Translations under genes and position numbers: made by a program
The notes under the pieces: model-generated
What the model saw: the letters and a program-made list of their open reading frames with translations, nothing else
The model's database searches: none
What the model was told of the DNA's origin: nothing
In this document: positions 29,948 to 40,979 of the stretch, one piece after another
How the letters are laid out: each line of letters starts with the position of its first letter
Numbering within the stretch: position 1 is the first letter of the stretch
NCBI GenBank assembly: GCA_934047225.1
Contig: OW204012.1
Location: forward strand, 15,500,001-15,564,000
Direction of reading: 5' to 3'
Length of the DNA: 64,000 nucleotides
Source: Ypsolopha sequella
Taxonomy: Eukaryota; Arthropoda; Insecta; Lepidoptera; Ypsolophidae

Positions 29948-30796
29948 TAATAGTATTTTTCATTACGAGTGCGGAAAGCCTGTCATTGCAAAGAGTTCCG
30001 ACAAATGTCTACCCGAGCCGAGGCGCAGCCGAAGGTGAGGGTTGACAGTCGGAACAAGTTGCAATGACGGTTCCGCACGTGTACTGAACAACTATTTTTA
30101 ATACAGTTGCGAAAAAATGAAGCAATTTAATAAAATAATAAAACACAATAAACTCAACTAACTAATACTCCACGCAATAAATTCTTCGTATGTAGATATG
30201 TAGCGACATTTTGACTTTTCCGGTAAAATGTTCTCCGAAGCATTTTGTACAATTATACTGAGTTCCGGTGGTGTTAATTCAAATAAAATATCGTCGAAAT
30301 TTCTCATTTTGTGCAACAAACAACTAAACCCGCAAAGAAAATTTTTGGAAAATGGCGCCAACCGTAAAAGAATATAAGCAGAGATTTTTTTTTTGTTTTT
30401 TTCACCCATTCTGGGTAGGCAAAGGGAACTTTGCCCATACAGCCAAGTCTTCAGTAGAATTTTTTATTGATATGAAATGAAAATGAAATTTAATGAGATG
30501 AAATGAAATGAAACCTAACCTAACTCATTGAATCAAATCATTAAATCTGATATTGAAACAAATTAGTACCTTCTTTTTAGAAATATTTGCATGAATCATA
30601 AAAACTTCTATGATTTTTTTTTTGTAAAAACTTCGTGGTTAGTTTTTTCTTTTTAATAGACATTATTTTGACAGTTGGGAAAGAAAACGCACAAGTTCGG
30701 AAAAGGTAAAGAAAAAGCTCGAGTATGTAATAGCCTACATCCCGAACGCTATACGTCCCTGCAATACGCCACTTTTTGAGCAACTGTATTAAAAAA
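29948..30796 (-). mobile_element. TE family R copy 1 (carries a recombinase-like N-terminal exon)
   Basis: Matches 62497-63345 in reverse over about 850 bp. One end is TTTTTAATACAGTTGC (30796 inward), and the same word recurs inverted at 30095. Beyond it a 140-bp GC-rich hairpin (GTGCGGAA, CTGTCATTGCAA, GCCGAGGCGCAGCCG) runs to 29948. An open frame on the minus strand is conserved in both copies. Confidence 0.8.
30158..30409 (-). CDS. 83-aa SAM-like domain fragment in TE family R
   Basis: Ends NFDDILFELTPPELSIIVQ, ENILPEKSKCRYISTYEEF and IAWSIS. The pattern I-LPEKS..RY...Y..F..W is that of the N-terminal SAM-like segment of eukaryotic tyrosine recombinases (Crypton/KIAA1958-type). The protein stops where the catalytic domain would begin. 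It is conserved as an open frame in the second copy (62855-63130) with few substitutions. It may be a captured first exon or a small DNA-binding protein; function unknown. Confidence 0.5.
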   Translation of the reverse strand: MGEKNKKKISAYILLRLAPFSKNFLCGFSCLLHKMRNFDDILFELTPPELSIIVQNASENILPEKSKCRYISTYEEFIAWSIS

Positions 30797-32151
30797 TTAC
30801 TTTCTTTATTATACTTATTTTTTTGTTGTATTTCCTCGCAAAATGCATTGAAAAATGTTGTAAGATACTTGAGCGTAAAAGGTTTTTATCCGAATGCGTG
30901 CCAATGAAAACACTCGCTGCGCTCGTGTTTTCAATTTGGCACTTATTCGTATAAAACCTTACTTTCCGCACGTGTATCTTAAATAACTATTTTCAATATT
31001 TTTGGTTCGGCCATAAGCGATAAGTAGGCTTTAGAAAGTACCCATTTGGCGATACTAAGGCGCTTAAAACTAAAATTAGAGGCTCTAAACAATAAAGTTT
31101 CGCTACAACAGAACGGTGTAGTCTCTCCAAAAACTAGATTGTTCCTTCCACCATGATTCCATCACATGAACTAGGTAGTACGAACGCTGCACGCCGGTCA
31201 GATAAAGGGGAAGTTGCCGGCGGGCTTGCTGATGCGGGCAATTTCATCCAGGCAACAGTTAACGACGTGTTCCGGTCGGCCGAAGGGGCTGAGAGGTGTT
31301 TCATTTCGGCTGTTTTATGGTTCTTTATGATCACTTTTCTACAAAGTTTTAGGATTGTAACGTTTGTTAAGGGGGTATATCGTCGAAATGGACACATTTT
31401 GAAGTCATTTATCTGCTGTTCAAAAGAAGTCCCAAGTTAAATAAATTAGTTTAACAATTTTAGGACTTTTTTCTAGATTTTGATCTATCAGAAACACGAT
31501 TGGAGGAATTTCACTTTACAGTAATAATTATTAAAATTAGGTCTAAATTTACACTTTTTCTGATTTTCCAAATTGGGATAGCATACAGACTTCAAAAATA
31601 TTTTTTTAGATGGGTTTTAGGAATACCAAAATTACTGGTTATAGAAATTTTCATAGCTATTTTAGTTAATTTTGTATTAATTTAAAACAGACTTTTTGTC
31701 AATTTTCCCCGATTCCGTCCCTCTCGCACTGCGGATCTTTCCGACTGGAGTAACGGGAACCTTTGCACGGACGATATATCACCTTAAACAGGGCCATGTC
31801 AATGAAATTTGGGCCCTATACATGGCATCGAGTACTATGAATGCATAGCAAGTTCATAGTAGATAGTTTAGTTTTACACGTTCGATTACTGTTGGAAACC
31901 GGTTCGCGTTTTCTGTGCAAACGAAAACTGCCGATCGGACTTATACTTATTTTGGGTAAAACTGTACAAGCTTGTGTGAAATCAATTCATTGCTAGATGA
32001 AAAGACAAACCAACTTCCGAAAATCCATTAGCAACTTCGGCTGTCAGTTCCTTTTAGCCGAAATTGTCCCTTCGGCTCGGTAACACAGTTACGGCGGAAG
32101 GGTCACAAAATGCAATTTGTATGTTGTAAATACGAGACATTCCTTCCGAGG
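30797..32151. other. Repeat-like DNA with a hairpin, no gene
   Basis: A palindrome at about 30880-30965 has arms GTTTTTATCCGAATG and its inverse around ACACTCGCTGCGCTCGTG. The rest shows no supported gene. A 95-codon plus-strand frame at 31153-31440 has no motif I recognise. Confidence 0.45.
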
Positions 32152-32641
32152 GTTCCAGGTAGGGTTGCCAACTGAATCGGGACATCTCGATTTCAGGCCC
32201 CTGTGTCCTGTGTCCCGACGATGGAGCTGAAGGGACGCTAGTTGTCCCGATTTTCAACAATTACCAATTTTTCATTCAACTAACATGTTCTGAATTTTTA
32301 GATTACGTACAAAAATACCAAAACAAATATTCATTTAAGAACAAAAATTTAACGTTATTTGTTTAGTTCAATATCAGATATAATTTAATTTTAGCATAGA
32401 CTAAATTTTATATATTTATTATACTATGTTAAATATGTTCACGATTATTATTCAAGAAAATTCACGAAGAGACCTATATTATTAGTTGAAATATTTTTAG
32501 TTTGTGAAATTTACAAACTTTTCTATTTTATTATGATAAAAATATTTTTTAAGAAGTCCCGATTTTATTTTGGTTGTCCCGATCTTCATTCCATTAAATC
32601 CCGAAAATCTCATTCCTAAAGTTGGCAACCCTAGTTCCAGG
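32152..32641. mobile_element. hAT-type MITE with 8-bp duplication
   Basis: Element 32160-32633 (474 bp). Ends TAGGGTTGCCAACT and AGTTGGCAACCCTA, flanked by exact GTTCCAGG (32152-32159 and 32634-32641). The interior is AT-rich with TCCCGAT repeats. No transposase. Confidence 0.94.
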
Positions 32642-32959
32642 GTCTATGTGAAGGTATGTGCCAGAGAATGGACACAAATTGTACGGTCACTACAGGGTAG
32701 AGGCCTGAGATATGATGCTTATTGTATTTATTAATACTTCCATTTTTGTTGGTGATACACCGAATGGATTTTTCCTCGTGGAAAAACCGAAAACGAGTGA
32801 TAATATGACGGCAGTGGAACTAAACTGTTAAGTCACATTTTTTGCAAATCCAGGTACATGTTTGCATATTAGGCCTTTGCTAAAAGTTCATGTCAAACCG
32901 GTCTACTTGCTTATACAAAAGTTTAAATTCTATCCTTTGTTGCGATTCATCTATCATCA
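32642..32959. other. No recognised feature
   Basis: About 320 bp between a MITE and repeat B. It contains AGGCCTTTGCTAAAAGTTCATGTC-like text (read in two parts) that also occurs at 54950-54975, suggesting part of a longer dispersed repeat. Confidence 0.4.
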
Positions 32960-33290
32960 TCCATCAGCCTAGTTCGTCCACTGCTGGACATAAGCCTTTC
33001 CAGGACTTTGCCACTCCCGGCGGTCATCCTGGAAGAATTGCCCATACTCACACACGCTGGGCAGGCGGGTTGATGAGCACGGTGCCGGAACCCTCGCACC
33101 AGTGACGCTGCTGCCCGTCACCAGTCTGTTCCATATAAGGCCCGGCTATTAGAGATGGGTATACTGCCATCCATCGGTCCCAGGCATGGTGGACCTCCTG
33201 GTTTTTTGCCTGTGAGCTGTCCTCTTACTCTCCCCCGAATTACTTCGAGGGGTCTCCAAGTAAGATGGTGGTATCTCCACAGTCGAGCCC
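32960..33290 (+). repeat. Interspersed repeat B, copy 2
   Basis: Homologous to 5030-5345: CTGCTGGACATAAGCC, CACACACGCTGGGCAGGCGGG (split view), ATCGGTCCCAGGCATGGTGG. No long G run here. Class unassigned. Confidence 0.8.
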
Positions 33291-33684
33291 GGCATCAGCT
33301 CTACCACCTGTACTTAATGTATTTGAACGTTCTTAAATTTCATGCTGAAAATTGATAAATTAAAATGTAGTAAATTAAATATCTCAGTTCAGTAACACTG
33401 TCGTCATATTTACACGTCTACAACATTTACTGCGTCTGTGGTATAACTAATATACCTACCTATAATTATACCAATAATAATATATTATTATACCAATACT
33501 GAACACGCAGTGAGTTATACTGTCAGACATACAACCGTCAATTATTTAAGTAGATACTTTATTTTTTTATTTTATGTACATTTACAGACATATTTAGAAC
33601 ACATTTTTACATAGAGAACAGACATTGTGTATAAAGGCGGCACTTATTGCTTATCTCCTAGGCAATCTTTGGGTAGAAGGAAAT
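33291..33684. other. AT-rich DNA
   Basis: No feature supported. Confidence 0.4.
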
Positions 33685-34076
33685 AGTAGTTTATGCTACA
33701 AGGGCGCAAAGGAATAAATCACGAGGACGATGTAAAACACGAGCGTAGCGAGTGTTTTAAACGTAACCGAGTAATTTATTGCTCTTACGCCCGTGTATCA
33801 TACTACGTTTTTCAATGCATAGTGTGAGGAAATAAAATAAATATAATTTTGTGAACTTTAAATTGTAATTGGCTCAAAAGGACTGTATCCAGAGCCGTTA
33901 AACAGTGGAAAAAAAAGTATGACATTTATGGTACACAAGAAAGGCTGCAGGTTAGCCAACCATTGAAAATAAATTAAAAAAATAATAATAATAAAGCCCT
34001 AGGGCAAAATAATCGACTTTCTGTTCGGTTTTGATGCATAAATAGTGGGCCTTTACGAGCACTTGCATTGAAAAGA
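33685..34076 (+). repeat. Inverted-copy repeat D, copy 1
   Basis: About 390 bp; copy 2 is at 54382-54772 in the opposite orientation. It has a hairpin part (AACACGAGCGTAGCGAGTGTT) and a 270-bp part bounded by TTTTCAATGCA and TGCATTGAAAA. No gene. Probably a MITE family. Confidence 0.8.
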
Positions 34077-34403
34077 TATTTAAAAAACTGACATAAAAAG
34101 GTGTATTGTAAATGATAACAAATTATCGGAGGGCTACCTATTTAAACTAAACTTACATAATGTTAATAATGTGTACATAATAATAAAATGTATGTATCTT
34201 AATAATTATACTATATAACACAAATGATGTATGTGTTACTTCAATAATAAAATATATATTTTTGTTGCTTAACATATACATACTAAACAAGAAATACATA
34301 AACGTACTTAAAATTTTAATATAGGTATATATGAAATAAACATAAATAAATAACAAGGTTACGAGGTCATTTTTTGTCATTATTCCGATCAAATAAGCAG
34401 TAA
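34077..34403. other. AT-rich target region
   Basis: Low-complexity AT-rich DNA up to the BEL insertion site. Nothing supported. Confidence 0.4.
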
Positions 34404-34408
34404 GTTAT

Positions 34409-34994
34409 TGTTTACGCCAATTCCTTGAAAATTAAAATACGCGCTATACTCAGTCGTTCAACTCCTGGTATACCCTTTCCTTTCCCACTCACGCATCAAC
34501 TACTACGCACCGAGTGAGAGAGAAGATCACGCCGTTATGTTGGCGACGTTGCAAAAGTCTACTGTGTGACAACATAAAGAAAAATTCTCTTCCGCAAATG
34601 AACCTTCGACGCATGATTGCGTCTCCGCAATAAGAAAATATAAAAAATACATAAAGTAATCATTTCCGCGTCTCAAAAAGACTATAACAAACAATAAAGT
34701 GCTCCAGTGTTCAGTTTTCATAAGGGTATAGCCGGCCGGCAGTGTTAGTGAAGACTTCGGACCTTCAGAGGAGTGAAAACCAACGGACCCTTTGTGCTGG
34801 TTACCAAAGGTGCAGGTGAGTCCTTTTCACTTCTGTTCTGCTATCTTCTTTCAAATCCAAAAGCAGGACAGTTTCCTCTCACCCCTGATCGACTGAGTAA
34901 GCACATTCTTTTATTTAGATACATAAACCGCGATTTTAGCTACCGCTTATACAGTCCACTTAATAAATATAAAAGACCGCTAACCGCCTAAACA
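34409..34994 (+). repeat. BEL left LTR
   Basis: TGTTTACGCCAATTCC to CCGCCTAAACA. It contains AATAAA-type and TATA-like AT-rich text in the middle. Near its end are an ATG and a strong 5' splice site (GCAG then GTGAGT at 34816). Confidence 0.93.
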
Positions 34995-35282
34995 TTTTTT
35001 GGACCATTCGAGCAGGATAACTATTACCGTAGTGATAACATACCGCATTTAAAACCATAATACTTTCCGTACTTATTACGCAAATAAAAATATTCTATCG
35101 TTCGTATATACCTACCTACTTACTCGCACATATTTATCCGGGTACCTAGACTTGCTAAACCTACCGTGGTATACATAATAAGCTGTATTAGTGAGTTATA
35201 CATAATAGTTTCGTGTATACCTACCTAGGTACTTATTTATTATAACCGCATACTATTTGCCTACCGAACCTATTTTCATTAG
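34816..35282 (+). other. Candidate leader intron of the BEL element
   Basis: Donor GTGAGT at 34816 inside the LTR, and acceptor after CCTATTTTCATTAG at 35282, 40 bases before the polyprotein ATG. If used, it removes the LTR end and the primer-binding site from the mRNA. A short upstream frame (ATG at 34773) would be joined to the leader. Sequence-based prediction only. Confidence 0.35.
35000..35017 (+). promoter_or_regulatory. BEL primer-binding site candidate
   Basis: TGGACCATTCGAGCAGGA starts 5 nt after the LTR end, with TGG complementary to a tRNA CCA tail. The tRNA was not identified. Confidence 0.5.
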
Positions 35283-35321
35283 AATCGGTATTTAGCACGT
35301 TCCATTCGTCATTTCTTCACC

Positions 35322-38300
35322 ATGGCCGCTAAAATAAAATTATTGCAGGCTAAAAACAATGCTATATTCTCTCGATTGACTAATCTACATGATGTAGCTC
35401 AAAAATTATCAAAAACAAGCCTAGATCTTCGTTCCGCGGAAACATTCATGGCGGATACCGAAACATTAGAGGTCATACGTAAAGAATTCATTTCAAACCT
35501 AGACACTATTAATGAGCTAGGCTTTGAGGAGAACCCAACTTTTGTGCCTAATTATCAGGTTCTCAATTCATTCGAAGATATTTATACTAGGATACAAAGA
35601 ATGCGTCATCGCGTAAGCGAGAATTCGTCGCAACAAAAATCACACATTTGCGATAATAAAAGTGCGCATCAACTGGTCAAACTACCCCCAATTAACATCG
35701 CTTCGTTCGATGGAAAGATTGATAACTGGCCCATATTTTATGAATCGTTTAAAGCGAATATACACTTGAATATATCATTATCTGATGCTCAAAGAATTCA
35801 GTATTTAGTCGGAAAATTAACTGGTCCCGCATTGAATATAATCGCTGGCATCATTCCATCAGGCGAAAATTATCTTTCTATTTGGGAAAGCTTGGTTAAA
35901 AAGTACCAAGATAAAAGAGCTTTAGGGTGTCATTACATGTCCATTCTTTTTAATATCAAACCCGCGATAAATACTCACGCTTCTTTAAATTCTTTTGTTG
36001 AAACATTTGACGCCGCCATTTCTGCTTTAGAAACGTTAAAATTTGACGACTTGAAAGATTTCATTTTATTAAATATGGCAACGCGTAAAATTGACGCAGC
36101 TACCGCACATGCCTTTGAAACATTTATCAGAGATAAAGAAATTCCTTCCTATAAGGATTTCATCGGGTTCATTAAAAGCCAAGTAAAAATATTAGAGAGG
36201 ACTGTTCCGTCGTCATCTCAATCAAACCGCGCTCCCTCGTCAGTGGAATCACACCTTTATAATAACGCAAAACCTACTCGTTCGCGCAATGCCTACCAAT
36301 CGCAAACGTTTCTAACAAGCGATGGCAAAGGCAAAAGTGTTGAACATTGTTTAATGTGTAACAAGTCTGATCATCAGCAGTTATATAAATGTCTCGCGTT
36401 CAAATCGCTTCCCGCCAAAGGTCGTTTCGATTTCATTAAATCAAAACGAGGATGTGTGAATTGCCTTAGTTTGTCGCATACCGTTTCGCAATGTAATTCT
36501 ACGTACACTTGCAAATTCTGTAAAAAGGCTCATCATACTTTGTTGCATTTGGATAATAATAATAACAGGGTTCCTGCGCAACAACACACACCGCTCGCTC
36601 CCGCGCTCACCGTGAACACGCAGTCGTCACCCGCTACCGCTGCCGCCGCCGCCGTCGGGCCCACTGTGGTGTCGTCGTCTCGCTCGCACTCACAGGCGTC
36701 AGATGGAGAAACATACACTCCGTCAAATGTGTCACTATGCGCTCACGCTCGCTCCGTAGAAACTCAGTTTCACAATATAAATTCGCCTCGTACTACGATA
36801 TTACTTTCGACCGCTCAAGTAAACGTTCTAAATAATGATAAACAAAATGTTTCTGTGAGATGTTTAATTGACAATGCTAGTCAAAATAACCTAATTACGT
36901 CCGCATGTTGTAAACAGCTTAATTTAAAACTTATTTCTCTCTCGAATTCGTTTATTAAGGGCGTCGGGTCCGCTTCACAAACGGTTCGTGGATACGTTCA
37001 ATTGCTTGTGTCCGATAAAGATAAAAAATATTCTTATAATATTACCGCTTTGGTTGTTGATACCATAACAGACCGCATGCCTTCCGAATATGTTGACACG
37101 ACTGTAGTGCAGCATTTGGTTGACTTACCGCTCGCGGATCCACTTTGGCACATTCCGGGTGAGGTCGAGTTGATACTCGGCGCTCAGCTGTTTCCGCACT
37201 TGTTACTAAGTGGTAGGGTTGTCGCTCCACCCTCACCGTCTGCTATTGAAACGGTATTTGGTTATGTATTAATGGGTGACGCTCCCACCACCGCTTCCAA
37301 TATTAATAAAAATGACACCGCTTCCGAATTTCAAAAAATAAATACCGCTACCTTCTTTACGTGTTCTGGTTACACAGGGATGGGTGACCGCTTCGATGAC
37401 CTTCACCTTGATAAAACTTTGACTAAGTTTTGGGAAATGGAGGAAATGCCTTCCAAAGGGTTCATTAGCCCCGAGGAAAGTCAATGTGAGGAAATTTATA
37501 ATTCTACTGTATCACGTGATTCTACTGGTCGATACTGCACCGCGTTACCTTTTTGCCGCGATCCGTCAGAATTAGGAGACTCTCGCTCCGTAGCTGTCCG
37601 CAGACTGCTTTCGTTGGAGCGCAAACTTCAAGACCCGGAGCTGAGAGCCAGTTATAATGAGGTTGTACAGGACTATATAGATAATGATTATCTTTCCGAG
37701 GTACCACCTGACAGCAAGGATTATGCACAAGGCTATTTCATTCCGCATCATCCCGTCGTTCGACATGATAAAAAGACTACAAAGATTCGCATGGTAATGG
37801 ACGCCAGTGCTAAATGTCATAATGGTGTCTCATTAAACTCCGTTCTTCACACAGGGCCGAATCTACAGGCGGATATTTTTATCCTCCTACTTAATTTCCG
37901 CTTATTCGAAATAGCCATAGCTGCCGATATAAAACAGATGTATCTCAGAATTCTTCTAAAGCCTGAGCACCGCAAATATCAAAAGATTTTATTCCGCTTT
38001 GACCCCTTGCAACCTATACGAGAATTCCAGTTTAATCGAGTCGCGTTCGGTTTAAAATGCAGCCCTTTTTTAGCTATGCGCACTGTGCGACAGCTAGCGG
38101 CTGACGAACGCGATCATTTCCCGCGTGCTGCGGATGTGGCATCTCATGAATTATATATGGACGATTTGACAACTTCTGTCCCGACAGTTGAGGAGGGAAA
38201 ATCTCTTTCACGTGAACTCATTGACCTATTCAATGCTGGTGGTTTTCATTTAACTAAATGGGCTAGTAACTCGCCTGAGTTATTGAACTCTGTACCGCCG

Positions 38301-39290
38301 TCAAATCGCGCTGCAATAGAATTTTCAGATAATGAAAACATGAAAATTTTAGGCCTTAAATGGCTACCCGCTCAAGATATTTTTACCTTTTCTGCTTCTC
38401 CTATAAAGGAAACCTTCACAAAGCGAACAATTCTTTCAAGTATCGCCCGTTTATGGGACGTACTCGGGTTTGCGGCTCCAGTCATTCTATTCGCAAAGCT
38501 CTTAATGAAAGAGCTATGGCTACTGAAAGTCGGGTGGGACGATCCCTTGCCTGTCAATGTACTTTCTTTATTTCAAAAATTTAATGGGCAGTTGCCTCTA
38601 CTTTCCACAAGTGAAATCCCGCGTCACTTGGGTGTATACAAAAATTGTTGCACCAATATTGTTGCATTCGCGGATGCTAGCCTAAAAGCATATGGTTGCG
38701 TTGTGTATCTTCACGTCACTGACAGCGAGGGAAACGTGCGTGTAAATTTAATATGCGCCAAATCTAAAGTGGCTCCTGTCAAAGTAGTTAGCCTAGCAAG
38801 GCTTGAATTGTGCGCCGCAGTTCTCATGTCAAGACTTGTTCGTCTAATTAATAATACTTACAGCGTTCGTACTAAAATCGATAATATATTCGCATTTTCG
38901 GATTCGAAAATAGCGCTATCCTGGATTAATTCTCTACCGCATCGATGGGATATTTATGTGAGTAACCGAGTCGCAAAATGCCAAGAAAATCTCGATCCGC
39001 GTCATTTCTATCATGTCAGTGGCATAGAGAATCCTAGTGACTGTCTCTCGCGAGGTCTCTTACCTGAACAGTTATTGTTGAACATCCGCTATGGTGGCAT
39101 GGCCCTCATTGGCTTTGCGCTCCAGTGTCAAGTTGGCCGATCACACCGTTCATTCCAGAGGCCTGTGAAACTTTACCGGAATACAAAAGCAAAACGCTCG
39201 TTTGTTCCGGTTCTAATACCGCAGCTGCTGGTTTACTTTATGAACTCGCTCAGAAACATTCTTCCTGGAATAAAATTCTCCGCATTATAA
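35322..39290 (+). CDS. BEL gag-pol, gag to RNase H
   Basis: 1322 codons. The gag core (DUF1759-like, about residues 120-290) has FDGKIDNWPIFYESF. Cys/His knuckles follow at about 345-410 (CLMCNKSDHQ, CVNCLSLSH, CKFCKKAHH). The aspartic protease-like region is around 520 with LIDNASQNN, where D-N-A-S stands in place of the usual D-S/T-G-S. The reverse transcriptase has AADIKQMY and ELYMDDL (about 945). RNase H has FADASLKAYG, RLELCAAVLMS and AFSDSKIALSW. The frame ends out of register shortly after the RNase H region; the continuing domain is in the overlapping frame below. ATG choice: first Met after the candidate leader acceptor, CCATGG context. Confidence 0.93.
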   Translation: MAAKIKLLQAKNNAIFSRLTNLHDVAQKLSKTSLDLRSAETFMADTETLEVIRKEFISNLDTINELGFEENPTFVPNYQVLNSFEDIYTRIQRMRHRVSENSSQQKSHICDNKSAHQLVKLPPINIASFDGKIDNWPIFYESFKANIHLNISLSDAQRIQYLVGKLTGPALNIIAGIIPSGENYLSIWESLVKKYQDKRALGCHYMSILFNIKPAINTHASLNSFVETFDAAISALETLKFDDLKDFILLNMATRKIDAATAHAFETFIRDKEIPSYKDFIGFIKSQVKILERTVPSSSQSNRAPSSVESHLYNNAKPTRSRNAYQSQTFLTSDGKGKSVEHCLMCNKSDHQQLYKCLAFKSLPAKGRFDFIKSKRGCVNCLSLSHTVSQCNSTYTCKFCKKAHHTLLHLDNNNNRVPAQQHTPLAPALTVNTQSSPATAAAAAVGPTVVSSSRSHSQASDGETYTPSNVSLCAHARSVETQFHNINSPRTTILLSTAQVNVLNNDKQNVSVRCLIDNASQNNLITSACCKQLNLKLISLSNSFIKGVGSASQTVRGYVQLLVSDKDKKYSYNITALVVDTITDRMPSEYVDTTVVQHLVDLPLADPLWHIPGEVELILGAQLFPHLLLSGRVVAPPSPSAIETVFGYVLMGDAPTTASNINKNDTASEFQKINTATFFTCSGYTGMGDRFDDLHLDKTLTKFWEMEEMPSKGFISPEESQCEEIYNSTVSRDSTGRYCTALPFCRDPSELGDSRSVAVRRLLSLERKLQDPELRASYNEVVQDYIDNDYLSEVPPDSKDYAQGYFIPHHPVVRHDKKTTKIRMVMDASAKCHNGVSLNSVLHTGPNLQADIFILLLNFRLFEIAIAADIKQMYLRILLKPEHRKYQKILFRFDPLQPIREFQFNRVAFGLKCSPFLAMRTVRQLAADERDHFPRAADVASHELYMDDLTTSVPTVEEGKSLSRELIDLFNAGGFHLTKWASNSPELLNSVPPSNRAAIEFSDNENMKILGLKWLPAQDIFTFSASPIKETFTKRTILSSIARLWDVLGFAAPVILFAKLLMKELWLLKVGWDDPLPVNVLSLFQKFNGQLPLLSTSEIPRHLGVYKNCCTNIVAFADASLKAYGCVVYLHVTDSEGNVRVNLICAKSKVAPVKVVSLARLELCAAVLMSRLVRLINNTYSVRTKIDNIFAFSDSKIALSWINSLPHRWDIYVSNRVAKCQENLDPRHFYHVSGIENPSDCLSRGLLPEQLLLNIRYGGMALIGFALQCQVGRSHRSFQRPVKLYRNTKAKRSFVPVLIPQLLVYFMNSLRNILPGIKFSAL

Positions 39291-40648
39291 CATACATTCT
39301 AAAATTTGCTAAAATTTTACCTCGTAATCAGTTATCTGCTTCTCATCTCAACATAGCAGAAAGATATTTAATCCGCGACGTTCAGAGCTTTCATTTTGCT
39401 CAATTAACTCATAACTTAAAGACTAATAAAGTTATTTCCGCACCGCTCAGAAAACTCGATCTATTTATTGATGAACACGAAATTATTAGAATAGGAGGCA
39501 GACTTTCTAATAGTAACTTACCGTATGAAGCTAAACATCCCGCGTTGCTACCAAAACATGATCATATTACTCACCTTTTAATTGATTATTTTCACCGCCT
39601 ACATTGTCACACTGGTGCCAATGTCTTGAGCTCTTTGATTCGCCAAAAATATTGGATTTTAGCCTCACGGAATGTGATCAGACAGCGTGTTCACGCTTGT
39701 AACGCTTGTTTTAAAAATTCACCGTCTCACCTTAATACAAAAATGGCAGACTTACCGTCTTACCGCGTACAAGAAACCAAAGCATTTGTTCATACGGGTG
39801 TTGATTATTCCGGAATGATAAATGTGACTCTGTGTAGACGTCGTGGTCAAAGAAGCCAGAAGGCTTACATTTGTTTGTTTATCTGCTTAGTGACTAAAGC
39901 TGTTCACATCGAACTAGCTACAGATCTTTCCTCTGAAACTTTCATATCTGCATTTAAACGCTTTATTTCCAGGCGTGGTCCTGTTTCGCATATGTATTCC
40001 GATAATGGAACAAATTTTGTGGGAGCTAAGTCTCAGATAAACGAACTTCTTACTGGTCACCGCATCGAGTGGCATATGCTACCCCCTCGGGCCCCACATT
40101 GGGGGGGGGTCTGGGAATCTAATATCAAAAGTATTAAACTTCATCTTTACCGCGTTATTGGTTCTCAATTACTTACATATGAGGAACTTTTAACAGTCTT
40201 GACTCAAATTGAAACTATTTTAAATTCTCGACCGCTTTGCATTTTATCTGAGGACCCCTACCCGGAGCCTCTTACTCCTGCTCATTTTATTATGGCCTCT
40301 CCTTTGACTTACTTACCTGCCGCGCCTGTTTCCGAGGAAACGAAGACTCTGCGTCATCGCAAAGAGTTGCTCGACCAAATGATTCATAGCTATTGGAAGA
40401 GATGGCGTTTGGAATATCTCAATTCTTTACAAGCTAGGCAGAAATGGCTTACTAATACTGATAACGTAAAACCGAATACTATCGTGTTAATACATCAAGA
40501 TGATGTTCCCCCGCTTCGCTGGCCTTTGGGTGTTATACAAGAGGTTTACCCGGGTAAAGATGGTAGAGTTCGCGTTGCTTTAGTTAAAACTGCAGCGGGC
40601 ACGTTCAAGCGACCTATCGTCAAACTTTGTCCATTACCTTCACAATAA
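39125..40648 (+). CDS. BEL integrase and C-terminal region, shifted frame
   Basis: 507 codons in a different frame, overlapping the previous ORF by 166 bp. A single-base frame disruption at about 39,090 explains the split, because homologous text continues from there. The integrase zinc-binding HHCC region is at about residues 155-205 (HRLHCHTGAN, VHACNACFK). The catalytic core has VDYSG, YSDNGTNFVG and APHWGGVWESN (Glu). The C-terminal DUF5641-like segment has WKRWRLEYL and RWPLGVIQEVYPGKDGRVR. The displayed Met is internal, not a true start. BEL elements normally make one polyprotein, so this copy is defective unless the shift is programmed or a sequencing error. Confidence 0.9.
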   Translation: MSSWPITPFIPEACETLPEYKSKTLVCSGSNTAAAGLLYELAQKHSSWNKILRIITYILKFAKILPRNQLSASHLNIAERYLIRDVQSFHFAQLTHNLKTNKVISAPLRKLDLFIDEHEIIRIGGRLSNSNLPYEAKHPALLPKHDHITHLLIDYFHRLHCHTGANVLSSLIRQKYWILASRNVIRQRVHACNACFKNSPSHLNTKMADLPSYRVQETKAFVHTGVDYSGMINVTLCRRRGQRSQKAYICLFICLVTKAVHIELATDLSSETFISAFKRFISRRGPVSHMYSDNGTNFVGAKSQINELLTGHRIEWHMLPPRAPHWGGVWESNIKSIKLHLYRVIGSQLLTYEELLTVLTQIETILNSRPLCILSEDPYPEPLTPAHFIMASPLTYLPAAPVSEETKTLRHRKELLDQMIHSYWKRWRLEYLNSLQARQKWLTNTDNVKPNTIVLIHQDDVPPLRWPLGVIQEVYPGKDGRVRVALVKTAAGTFKRPIVKLCPLPSQ

Positions 40649-40768
40649 TTAAACAATTACATTAATCTTAGTACTGTATAGTTAGGCAAGATAAATATTT
40701 CGTAACTTAGTATATTATTAAATTCTTTTAGTTTTAACCGCTTTCTTTGATAATACCATGTATTATCA

Positions 40769-40780
40769 AGGCCGGGAGGA
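40769..40780 (+). promoter_or_regulatory. BEL polypurine tract
   Basis: AGGCCGGGAGGA immediately before the TG of the right LTR. Confidence 0.8.
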
Positions 40781-40979
40781 TGTTTACGCCAATTCCTTGA
40801 AAATTAAAATACGCGCTATACTCAGTCGTTCAACTCCTGGTATACCCTTTCCTTTCCCACTCACGCATCAACTACTACGCACCGAGTGAGAGAGAAGATC
40901 ACGCCGTTATGTTGGCGACGTTGCAAAAGTCTACTGTGTGACAACATAAAGAAAAATTCTCTTCCGCAAATGAACCTTC

